43,419 nt of DNA. It comes from Hyphococcus sp. (GTDB lineage Bacteria > Pseudomonadota > Alphaproteobacteria > Caulobacterales > Parvularculaceae). Below, one piece after another: positions 1-7,809 of this stretch (its first letter is position 1; every line of letters begins with the position of its first letter). Location: assembly GCA_013002535.1 (NCBI GenBank), contig JABDJK010000035.1, positions 1-43,419 of the forward strand, read 5' to 3'. The translations under genes and the position numbers were made by a program. The notes under the pieces were generated by a model. The model did not search any database and was not told the DNA's origin. It saw nothing but the letters and a program-made list of their open reading frames with translations.

Positions 1-506
<506 letters not shown>

Positions 507-613
507 GTCCTCATGCAAGTTTCGGCTTGGATGAGACAACAATAGCTCATGCGTGGCGAACGATCTGTTCGTTATGCGCGTTAAACGATGACTTCTCGCA
601 TTTAATCTTTTTT

Positions 614-737
614 GCCGGCCCGGTGGTTACAGCGGAGAGCCTCCACCCGATCCCATTCCGAACTCGGTCGTTAAAGTCTCCAGCGCTGATGGTACTACGT
701 CTTAAGGCGTGGGAGAGTAAGTCGCCGCCAGGCCTGC
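614..737 (+). rRNA. rrf: 5S ribosomal RNA
   Basis: The sequence carries the standard 5S core (GGAGAGCCTCCACCCGATCC, then CATTCCGAACTCGG and GATGGTACTA). The ends are set by helix I, in which GGCC at 617-620 pairs with GGCC at 731-734, extended by a TTTGC/GCAAA pairing outside it at 611-615 and 736-740. The mature ends are therefore good to a few bases only. It sits downstream of the 23S gene. No tRNA-fMet gene follows it, and the operon ends at the terminator about 30 bases later. Confidence 0.95.
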
Positions 738-768
738 AAAAAAGATCAAACCCTTCTTCGATTTTCAG

Positions 769-802
769 AACCGCTCGTCATTTGCGTGACGGGCGGTTTT
801 TA
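769..802 (+). terminator. Intrinsic terminator of the rRNA operon
   Basis: A 12-bp stem (AACCGCTCGTCA pairing with TGACGGGCGGTT, one G-T pair) encloses a six-base loop and is followed at once by a run of T. It lies about 30 bases after the 5S gene, where an rRNA operon terminator is expected. Confidence 0.9.
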
Positions 803-894
803 ATTTGCGGTAAATCGCCGACCAACCGGTTTAATATGAACCTGCAGGTTGTCACCTTGCGTCAATATCAAACTGATTTGTACCGGGGCGCTGC

Positions 895-1317
895 ATGGCC
901 AGAATTGTTGTTGCTTTTATTTGCCTGATCGCACTTGGCTTCGGCCTGATCCGCGTTGGCGCCGGGACCGTGTTGATGGCGCAAGCGGCCGGAATTATTG
1001 ATGTCGTCGCGTTTAATGAACCGATAACGGATATCAATCGTTTCATGGGCGAGAAAAACGATCAGGCGATCGTTCCGTTGAATGCGGTTTCCTATCTCGG
1101 CGTTATAGCGTTTATGGGCGTCTCGCTGGTCCTCGGCGCCGTCGGGTCTTGGCGACGAAAAATATGGGGCTACGGGGTTCTCGCATTGTATCTCGCAACC
1201 CACGCAGCGCTGTTTGTGAATTTTCAAACGATCAACCCAAAGATCAATATCCTTATTGCCGGGATTGTCATGTACTTCACGTTGATCATTGCCAACAGCT
1301 TCAGGCGATCGAGCTAA
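895..1317 (+). CDS. Small integral membrane protein, unknown function
   Basis: A 140-residue protein with about four hydrophobic segments: residues 1-20, about 64-84, about 90-107 and about 117-134. The loop between the first two segments carries a conserved-looking stretch (FNEPITDINRFMGEKND). I do not recognise a family. The start is the first ATG; only a weak purine-rich stretch (CGGGGCG) precedes it, so the start is not certain. A 174-residue ORF on the opposite strand covers the same DNA, but it is Arg/Asp/His-rich and looks like a shadow. The gene stands alone after the rRNA terminator and converges on the DUF2306-like genes. Confidence 0.6.
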   Translation: MARIVVAFICLIALGFGLIRVGAGTVLMAQAAGIIDVVAFNEPITDINRFMGEKNDQAIVPLNAVSYLGVIAFMGVSLVLGAVGSWRRKIWGYGVLALYLATHAALFVNFQTINPKINILIAGIVMYFTLIIANSFRRSS

Positions 1318-1423
1318 CGTTTGCGCGCGATCTGGAACCGACGGATGACACGATCGCCATTCCGCATAAACTTGATTATCCGAACAATCCAAACGCTAGC
1401 GACATACCGCTGCGATTTTAAAA

Positions 1424-2233
1424 TCAAGCTCGCCCAAGCGCGCGTCTTCCCCCGATAATCGATATCCAGATAAGGAGCGCCGCGAGCGGTGCGAATGACA
1501 ATGCCACCGGTGCGAGAGACTCGCTGAACCAGTCCGGAAAGACTCGCGGCTGGCCCAGAAACAATGAAGTCGATGCGATAAAAAACGAAAAGCACATCCG
1601 CCATAGGTGCCGGGCGATGCGCGCGGCGCCTTCAAGCCCTTTGCCAGCAATCAGATGGAGATCGCCGGCTGCGGCAAATGAGCCTGCTACGGCGAATAAA
1701 ATGAAGGCTTGCGGCGGCGAGCCGTCAATTGTGCCGGATGGGTCGTTGGCGCCCATCTGCATAAATAAAACCCCGAGGACGACGACGCCAATCGCAAGCA
1801 AAAGCCCACCATATTCAAACGCGCCCGGAATGATCTTCGGTATCCGCACGGTGCGCCATGCCGTGATTAACAAGTAAAGCGCCAGAACGCCGGCGACGAA
1901 ATTCGGTCGCTGGCCAGTGTGCAGAAACGGCGCGACGCCGGCGCCAATCGCATACGCAATAAACATCGATATGAAAAATACTTTTCCGGCGGCGCGATGT
2001 ATAGGCGCGCCCTTTCGCGCGCCAATGGCCAGCGTGCCGGCGAAAATGCCGATGGTTCCGCCAGCAATATGAGCATAGAGCAAAATTTTTGCGCCTATAT
2101 GCGCCCACACGGGCGCATCGCCGCCCAGCTCTAAGCGCTCGGCATATGCGGGCTCGAATGAAATCCATATGAAAATCAGGACATATGTGATGAACAAGAT
2201 GAACGTCTTTTTCATTTTTTTATAAATTCTCAT
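1424..2233 (-). CDS. DUF2306-like multi-pass membrane protein
   Basis: A 269-residue protein. An N-terminal signal or anchor segment is followed by a short periplasmic stretch and about seven hydrophobic helices. The motif GAPIHRAAGKVFFISM (His-Arg in a loop between helices) is typical of DUF2306-like membrane proteins, whose role is not established; conserved His residues in helices (HIAGG, HLIAG, HLWRM) would suit a haem- or metal-binding membrane protein, which is inference. The true start may be the ATG at 2215 (MKKTFIL), which gives a cleaner signal-like start. It lies 39 bases downstream of a second DUF2306 gene in the same orientation, so the two are probably cotranscribed. Confidence 0.75.
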   Translation of the reverse strand: MRIYKKMKKTFILFITYVLIFIWISFEPAYAERLELGGDAPVWAHIGAKILLYAHIAGGTIGIFAGTLAIGARKGAPIHRAAGKVFFISMFIAYAIGAGVAPFLHTGQRPNFVAGVLALYLLITAWRTVRIPKIIPGAFEYGGLLLAIGVVVLGVLFMQMGANDPSGTIDGSPPQAFILFAVAGSFAAAGDLHLIAGKGLEGAARIARHLWRMCFSFFIASTSLFLGQPRVFPDWFSESLAPVALSFAPLAALLIWISIIGGRRALGRA

Positions 2234-2272
2234 AGCGAAAAATAATTCGACGCGCCGGCGGCAGTTGCAGGA

Positions 2273-3112
2273 CTATAGCCGCGGCAGCCACATACCCATT
2301 GTCGCTGCGAATGTCCCAACCGCCGTTACCGTCGTTGCCGCGAACACTGTAATAGCGGCCATGATTTTCAGCGCGGCGCGATCGCTGTCTTGAGCATTGA
2401 AATAGAGCTGCAAAATTGCGAGCGGAATGAACATTTGGCCGAAATAGAGGACCTTAAGCGCCGGCCCTTCGAATGTTTCCGGGTCAATGCCGACGCCGCC
2501 AGTCGTCATAAACCAAAACATAATGCCGATCCTGAAAAACCAGACGGCGCTGACGACCATGAACAATCGCATGGCCCATCGCCGATGCCGATCGATTTGT
2601 CGGGTCACCGCAAAGTAAACGGCAATCCCGGCAAACAAGTAAATCAAAACTGCGTCAAGACTGATTGCGAGATGACCGACCATTCCGCCCGGAACGCCGC
2701 GGGTCCAGACCAGATAGAGTCCGGCGGTGCTCGTCAACACAGAAAAGGTGACATAGGTGCGTCCCATCCATCGATGGAAAGCGCGAAAGCGATTGCGAAT
2801 TGCCGGAATCAATTGCAGAGGCCCGCCGCCAATAATGATGATGGCAATAAGAACATGCGCCGTTATGGCGAGATTGCCGGCCAGATCGCCCGGCACATAA
2901 CCGCCAGGCATGCTGGTGTCGGCAAGCCCGGGCATGCCCTTCTTGGCGAATATCGGCGGGTAATGCGCCAAAAGGTAATAGACGAAAACCCATTGTCCAA
3001 GCGCGGCGACCAAAAACCATGATATGCCTGAAATCTGCAGCGTTCGGTCGGCGATGCCGCCACGCGCAATGATCTGTTGATGAAGTACTTGATTTGCGGC
3101 GGTGTCTGACAT
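2273..3112 (-). CDS. DUF2306 family membrane protein
   Basis: About 279 residues and seven to eight membrane helices. The segment RFRAFHRWMGRTYVTFSVL and the later DRHRRWAMR are the family's conserved His/Arg-rich loops. I chose the ATG at 3112 (MSDTAAN) because AGGAC lies ten bases upstream of it; an in-frame ATG at 3139 has no ribosome binding site. It is the first gene of a two-gene minus-strand unit with the DUF2306-like gene at 1424-2233, and it is divergent from an AraC-type regulator starting 160 bases away, a layout that often means the regulator controls the pair. The biochemical role is unknown. Confidence 0.8.
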   Translation of the reverse strand: MSDTAANQVLHQQIIARGGIADRTLQISGISWFLVAALGQWVFVYYLLAHYPPIFAKKGMPGLADTSMPGGYVPGDLAGNLAITAHVLIAIIIIGGGPLQLIPAIRNRFRAFHRWMGRTYVTFSVLTSTAGLYLVWTRGVPGGMVGHLAISLDAVLIYLFAGIAVYFAVTRQIDRHRRWAMRLFMVVSAVWFFRIGIMFWFMTTGGVGIDPETFEGPALKVLYFGQMFIPLAILQLYFNAQDSDRAALKIMAAITVFAATTVTAVGTFAATMGMWLPRL

Positions 3113-3272
3113 GGGGTTTTCGTCCTGTTTGATGACCAACTAGCCGCAAATCTGGGCTTGATCCCCGGAGAAATCTTGCCGTTTTGGAAATCGGCCAGTA
3201 ATTCTGGGTCAGTTCAGCGAAAAATCCGGCAAGCTTTTCAATGATCGGGCGCACACAAATACCGGAGGGACC

Positions 3273-4334
3273 ATGACCATTACTGACACCGGAATTCTTG
3301 ACGTCGCCCCACGGCGTGCTTTTGCGTCAAAAATAGCGCATAAGCTGGATGCAGCGCTCAGTGAAATTCCGGCTTACGCGATAGTTTGGTGGTGCTTTGT
3401 CGTTTGCCTGGCGCTTGGCAATCTTGGTGCGTTCGTTGGCGAGGGCGCGGGCCCTCTTTATTATATGGTCGCCTTTGGCGGCTCTGCCGGTTGCGCCTGG
3501 ATTTGGTTATTTTCACGAACCTTGTTCAAACTAGACGCGACACTAACGCCATGGCCGATCGCGTTACTCGGCGCGACTATTCTTATCGAAGGCGCATGGG
3601 CGGTCACCGATGGCCTCGCGGCGGCCGGACTGGCTGGCGAAACCAAACGCCTCATCTCGAACGCCGCATCCTACATTTGTATCTCATTGTTGGCGCTCGT
3701 TTTCGTCGAAGCGTTCAACGGCTTTGGCAAAGATCTGCCGCGCAATGAGCGCCGGTTCCGGCAGATATTCACCGGTTTTTTCGGCGCTGCGCTTGTCGTT
3801 ACGATCTTGTGGGCGTGGAACGCGCCTGAGGGGTCGCTTGCCGCGCGATCCGAAGCGCTAACGCATTTCGCATTCGGTCTTCTCGCTATTGTCGGCGGAC
3901 GTTTTGCAATCGAGTTTCGCAAGAAAAACCCAATTTCGAGATCGCAATTGAATGCTCGTCGGGTCTCGCGCGATCGTCCCGTCGACGCGTCGGCGGGTGC
4001 GTTAGCTGATCGTATTCAAAATATCCTACGCGATGAGAGCTTTTGTGCGACCCCGAAACTGAAAGTCTCGGATTTGGCGCGCGCAATCGGCGAGCCGGAA
4101 TACAAAGTTTCGCAGTGTATTACCGGTGTTATGGGCCATCAAAATTTTAATCGCCTCGTAAATTCACATCGCGTAGCCAACGCCAAAGCGGCGCTACGCG
4201 ATCGAAGCAATGATGATCGCCAGATTCTGGCTATTGCTCTCGATTGTGGTTTCAATTCCATTGGGCCTTTTAATCGCGCTTTCAAGGAAGAAGTTGGCAT
4301 GACGCCGCGTAGGTATCGCGCAGAACGTCTGTGA
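3273..4334 (+). CDS. Membrane-anchored AraC-family transcriptional regulator
   Basis: A 353-residue protein. Residues about 35-215 form some six hydrophobic segments. A hinge follows, then a C-terminal AraC double helix-turn-helix at about 250-353: the first helix-turn-helix is around KVSDLARAIGEPEYKVSQ, and the second ends with the signature CGFNSIGPFNRAFKEEVGMTPRRYR. A strong ribosome binding site (CGGAGGGACC) precedes the ATG. The architecture implies a transcription factor held in the membrane that senses a signal there. Divergent DUF2306 genes are the natural candidate targets, which is inferred from position. Downstream, the phytase-like gene starts 77 bases on. Confidence 0.85.
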   Translation: MTITDTGILDVAPRRAFASKIAHKLDAALSEIPAYAIVWWCFVVCLALGNLGAFVGEGAGPLYYMVAFGGSAGCAWIWLFSRTLFKLDATLTPWPIALLGATILIEGAWAVTDGLAAAGLAGETKRLISNAASYICISLLALVFVEAFNGFGKDLPRNERRFRQIFTGFFGAALVVTILWAWNAPEGSLAARSEALTHFAFGLLAIVGGRFAIEFRKKNPISRSQLNARRVSRDRPVDASAGALADRIQNILRDESFCATPKLKVSDLARAIGEPEYKVSQCITGVMGHQNFNRLVNSHRVANAKAALRDRSNDDRQILAIALDCGFNSIGPFNRAFKEEVGMTPRRYRAERL

Positions 4335-4411
4335 TTCCATCGCAGAATATTCCGCGGCTTTCCCCGGTTTTGCGCGCTCTGTGAAACACGTGTAGAAAGC
4401 CAAAATCTCAA

Positions 4412-5593
4412 ATGTCGCATCAGGGCAAGCGCATGGAGCGATGGTCAAATTTCGGTCTATTGGCGTATTTGATTAGCGCCGCAACCGGTATTGCGCATGC
4501 GGATGTCCCCGATATTCGCTATTTGGGTTACGCTGAAATTCCAGCTTCTGATCAATTTCGCGGCGCGCGCATCGGCGGGCTATCGGGCGTTGATTTCGAT
4601 CCTGCAACCGGCCTTTACAATTTTAATTCGGATGCACGCGGTGAGGGCGTTGAAGGCGATCCGCGTTTCTTTTCGGCGCGCCTGATTATTGCCGGCGACG
4701 GAATAGAAAACATTCGATTCGAAAACGTTCAGTATTTCTTTGACGAAAATGGTGAGCGATTTGAAACGGGGAAAAATGATTTTGAGGCGCTTCGTAAAAC
4801 GCCAGCCGGTTATGGCGTATTTGTCGCCAGCGAACGAAATGAAATTGGCGCGCCATCCATATTTGAATTTGGATTTGACGGATCATTTGTTCGGGAATTC
4901 GGGACGCCAGCGCACTTTGCTCCGGTGGATGGCGCCGGCGCGCGCAACAATGCCGGGTTTGAGGCGCTTGCGATTGCCGATGGCGGCAAACGCCTGCTCG
5001 CCGGCATGGAAACGGCGCTCATCCAGGACGGGCCGATGTCTTCTAAAGAAAAGGGAACGACGACGAGGATTGTTTCCTATAGCCTCGCGAATGGCGCGCC
5101 GATTATTGACGGACAATATGCGTATGTATGCGATCCGATGTCGGCGTTGGTTGATATGGTTTCCATTGGCCGCGATCGATTGATTGTTCTGGAACGGTCC
5201 TACACCGGCGCGAGAGCTGACGGCGCAAAGCTTTATGTCGTGAACTTGAAGGGCGCGACGGATGTTTCCGACCTTTATTCCTTACGCGGCGAGTCGTTTC
5301 ACCGTGCGAAAAAGACACTGCTGTTTGATCTCAAAACTTTGGGGATTCAGCTCCACAACGTAGAGGGCGTAACCATCGGGCCCGAACTCGGCGGCGGCGG
5401 CCGACTGCTCCTGGCGGTTTCCGATAACAATTTTGATGCAGATATTCCAACGCAGCTCTTTGCTTTCGCCATTCGTTTACCAAATGGTAGCAATTCGCCA
5501 ATCATATCGATGACGATTGCGGGACTTGCGTTCCTCGCCGCCATCTTATTCGGATGGCGGATATTAAATCGGGGGAAACGCCCCGCGCAGTAA
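4412..5593 (+). CDS. Exported phytase-like esterase (esterase-like activity of phytase domain)
   Basis: A 393-residue protein (386 if it starts at the ATG at 4433, which gives a better signal peptide, MERWSNFGLL...AHA). The segment GGLSGVDFDPATGLYNFNSD is the recognisable start of the 'esterase-like activity of phytase' beta-propeller family, and DFEALRKTP and NVEGVTIGP further on fit the same fold. A hydrophobic helix near residues 365-383 followed by basic residues suggests a C-terminal anchor in the inner membrane with the propeller in the periplasm. It probably hydrolyses phosphate esters or similar polyols; the substrate cannot be told. The glycosyltransferase gene follows after 13 bases, probably in one transcript. 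Confidence 0.75.
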   Translation: MSHQGKRMERWSNFGLLAYLISAATGIAHADVPDIRYLGYAEIPASDQFRGARIGGLSGVDFDPATGLYNFNSDARGEGVEGDPRFFSARLIIAGDGIENIRFENVQYFFDENGERFETGKNDFEALRKTPAGYGVFVASERNEIGAPSIFEFGFDGSFVREFGTPAHFAPVDGAGARNNAGFEALAIADGGKRLLAGMETALIQDGPMSSKEKGTTTRIVSYSLANGAPIIDGQYAYVCDPMSALVDMVSIGRDRLIVLERSYTGARADGAKLYVVNLKGATDVSDLYSLRGESFHRAKKTLLFDLKTLGIQLHNVEGVTIGPELGGGGRLLLAVSDNNFDADIPTQLFAFAIRLPNGSNSPIISMTIAGLAFLAAILFGWRILNRGKRPAQ

Positions 5594-5606
5594 ATGGCGG
5601 GCGATT

Positions 5607-6611
5607 ATGCCTTCGGATTTAGTATTTGTTACTTATGAGGATCGGCCGGAAGCCGTGGTCGGCGTTGCGCTGTTGGCGCGCTCGCTGGTTGAGCACAATC
5701 CGGGCGCCAAATTGCTCGTCTATTCACCGCTCAGCTCGGTCTCAGATGCGGTTGCAGGCCTCGAAACGGTCGAACATATTTATACAGATGAATATGTCGG
5801 CAGCGGCTGGAATGTGAAACCGCATGTTTTGCTGCGGGCGCTCGATATCGTTGAAACAGCGATTTGGCTGGATACCGATATTGTTGTCACAGGCGATTTA
5901 CGCACGCAGATTGAAAAAATTGACGCGGACGCGGTTGCGGTCAGTCAGGATTTCCGAATGCCCGGCGAAGTGGGCAGTCATCTGCGCGTGAAAGATTTTC
6001 AACTGCCGCCCGGCAGGCCTCTGGAGTACGCCGTAAATGGCGGCTCTATTCTGGTTCGCCGCCAACACCGCGCACTTGTTGAAGCGTGGCGCGACATTTT
6101 AAAATATGAACCCTATCAACAGGCTCAGAAAGCCCCGCGCAGCGAGCGCATACCGAGTTTTTACAGCGATCAGGAAGCGTTGTGGGCAATTCTCGCTTCA
6201 GCGCCGTTTGCCGATACGCCGGTATTTTTCTTTATGACCGGACGTGATGTTATTTTCCATTGCGGCGCGAATGGTTACCACGTGATGCATCGCTTGCGAA
6301 ATTTGTTTCATGATCGCTCAAAATTCGTCCACATGCTCGGGCGGTACAAACCATGGTCATTTGAAGAAAAACCGAGTGTATTTTCCGCGCCGCATGACTA
6401 TCTGAATCTCGTATGTTTTGAGCTTTCGCCTTTTCATAAGGCTGCGCAGCCCTTCAAATCGCAAGTTGGCGATCCCGCCTGGCTGGAAATCAGAACGATA
6501 CCGGCGCGAATTTTTAACGCTCTTGCCCTCGGAAACGTCGCGCTTCGCGGATTGCCCCTTGCGGCCGGCGCATGGTTGTTGTCAGCTTTCGGACGGCGCG
6601 CGCCATTGTAA
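5607..6611 (+). CDS. Nucleotide-sugar glycosyltransferase, GT-A fold
   Basis: A 334-residue protein without signal peptide. The N-terminus (SDLVFVTYEDRPEAVVGVALLARSL) and the metal-binding DxD motif IWLDTDIVV (Asp89-Thr-Asp91) mark a GT-A fold enzyme of the GT8-like type that reads a nucleotide-diphosphate sugar. The segment YAVNGGSILVRRQ and a later SDQEALWAI are the usual acceptor-side and second metal-site motifs of such enzymes. A hydrophobic C-terminus (about 308-328) may associate with the membrane. It follows the phytase-like gene by 13 bases. Donor and acceptor cannot be deduced. Confidence 0.75.
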   Translation: MPSDLVFVTYEDRPEAVVGVALLARSLVEHNPGAKLLVYSPLSSVSDAVAGLETVEHIYTDEYVGSGWNVKPHVLLRALDIVETAIWLDTDIVVTGDLRTQIEKIDADAVAVSQDFRMPGEVGSHLRVKDFQLPPGRPLEYAVNGGSILVRRQHRALVEAWRDILKYEPYQQAQKAPRSERIPSFYSDQEALWAILASAPFADTPVFFFMTGRDVIFHCGANGYHVMHRLRNLFHDRSKFVHMLGRYKPWSFEEKPSVFSAPHDYLNLVCFELSPFHKAAQPFKSQVGDPAWLEIRTIPARIFNALALGNVALRGLPLAAGAWLLSAFGRRAPL

Positions 6612-6711
6612 TCGCCGCCGATTCGCGCCAGCGTCATCCATTTGGGGAATAGCGCCGCAGTGATTTTCTGAGTAAGGTTGCTCCGTCGAAATTGGTTCGT
6701 AGACTACCGGC

Positions 6712-7446
6712 ATGAAAAAAGCAGCATCGATTATACTTGCCTTTGTGTTGACGGCGTCATGTTCGGGCGGCGACGCTCCGGCCCCGGCTAAAGATGCGGC
6801 GCCGAACGCAGAATCTGACGATATTGATGCAGAAATAAATCTCGACCTTTGGCTCGAGCGCCTGGAGGTCGGCAGCCGCGAACTATTCTCTGCCCGTGAA
6901 GCCGTTGTGGAGGCAGTCGGCCTGGAAGAGGGTGACTGGGTTGGAGACATCGGCGCGGGCACCGGGCTTTATTCTTTGTTATTCGCGGAAGAAGTCGGCG
7001 ATGACGGCCGGATCTTCGCCGAAGATATCGAGCCGTTATTTCTCGACCTGATTACGCGCCGGACCCATGATGCCGGCGTCAAGAATGTGACGGCAGTCCT
7101 CGGGCGGACCGATGACGTTACGCTTCCGGGGAATTCCGTCGACGTCATGTTTATCGCCGACACCTATCATTATTTTGATGACCGCGAGACGATCATGCGG
7201 ACAATTTATGAAGCGCTAAAACCGGGCGGATTATTGGTGCTCGTCGAATATGAAATTTCACCGGGAGAGGATCGTCCAGACTACAAAAGCCATGTGCGAT
7301 TCGGGAAGACGGGCGTTATTTCAGAAATCGAATATATCGGTTTTGAATTTGTCGATGAGCCTGAAGTTGAAGGCCTGACCGAGAATTATCTCGTGCGTTT
7401 CCGAAAACCCGAAACGGTTGGCGCTGATAATAGCGGCGCAGAGTAG
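6712..7446 (+). CDS. Predicted exported class I SAM-dependent methyltransferase
   Basis: A 244-residue protein. Motif I of class I methyltransferases is clear (VGDIGAGTGLYSLLFAEEV, about 77-95), with an acidic residue ending the next strand (FAEDIEP), a motif near SVDVMFIADTYHYF and the post-motif LKPGGLLVLVEY. The N-terminus is a hydrophobic signal with a lipobox-like end, LTASC (Cys17), followed by an Ala/Pro/Asp-rich linker. This combination is typical of putative lipoprotein methyltransferases in proteobacteria, and it is puzzling because S-adenosylmethionine is cytoplasmic. Thr at -3 is atypical for a lipobox, so lipidation is uncertain. The substrate is unknown. It stands alone, 100 bases after the glycosyltransferase. 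Confidence 0.8.
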   Translation: MKKAASIILAFVLTASCSGGDAPAPAKDAAPNAESDDIDAEINLDLWLERLEVGSRELFSAREAVVEAVGLEEGDWVGDIGAGTGLYSLLFAEEVGDDGRIFAEDIEPLFLDLITRRTHDAGVKNVTAVLGRTDDVTLPGNSVDVMFIADTYHYFDDRETIMRTIYEALKPGGLLVLVEYEISPGEDRPDYKSHVRFGKTGVISEIEYIGFEFVDEPEVEGLTENYLVRFRKPETVGADNSGAE

Positions 7447-7531
7447 ACGCTGGATATCAAAAAAAGGCGTCCCCGGCACGGTGAGGTCGGACCATTACGA
7501 ACCTGCGGTCCTGAAAATTTAAAGATAAAAA

Positions 7532-7608
7532 TGGCGTCCCCGACAGGATTCGAACCTGTGACCCTCAGATTAGGAATCTGATGCTCTATCCTGCTGAGCT
7601 ACGGGGAC
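7532..7608 (-). tRNA. tRNA-Arg, anticodon CCT
   Basis: A complete cloverleaf on the minus strand. The acceptor stem is GTCCCCG/CGGGGAC, the D-arm contains AGCTCAGCAGGATAGAGC, the anticodon stem is TCAGA/TCTGA with loop TTCCTAA (anticodon CCT, reading AGG), and the T-arm has GGTTCGAATCC. A discriminator G and encoded CCA end the gene. The tRNA shares a 363-base gap with the promoter region of the A2M gene, which points the other way. Confidence 0.96.
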
Positions 7609-7809
7609 GAGCGGTCTCGCGACCGGTCTGGCGCCAGCCGCGAGCTTACCCAATATTGCAGCGCATCAAAAGATGTCGGGCCGCCGCCTGCCTTAAATCA
7701 TGGAAAATTCCCAATATGGGCTTTGAATCGTTTTCCTTTCGCTGATTAACCGCCATAATCGGGGTCAACCATCAGGCGCGGCGGGGCGCCGACGGAGGGA
7801 GATCTAACT

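Noticed and set aside
868-1392. 174-residue ORF on the minus strand opposite the first membrane protein
   Set aside because: Its composition is shadow-like (many Arg, Asp, His, Asn), while the plus-strand frame gives regular membrane helices.
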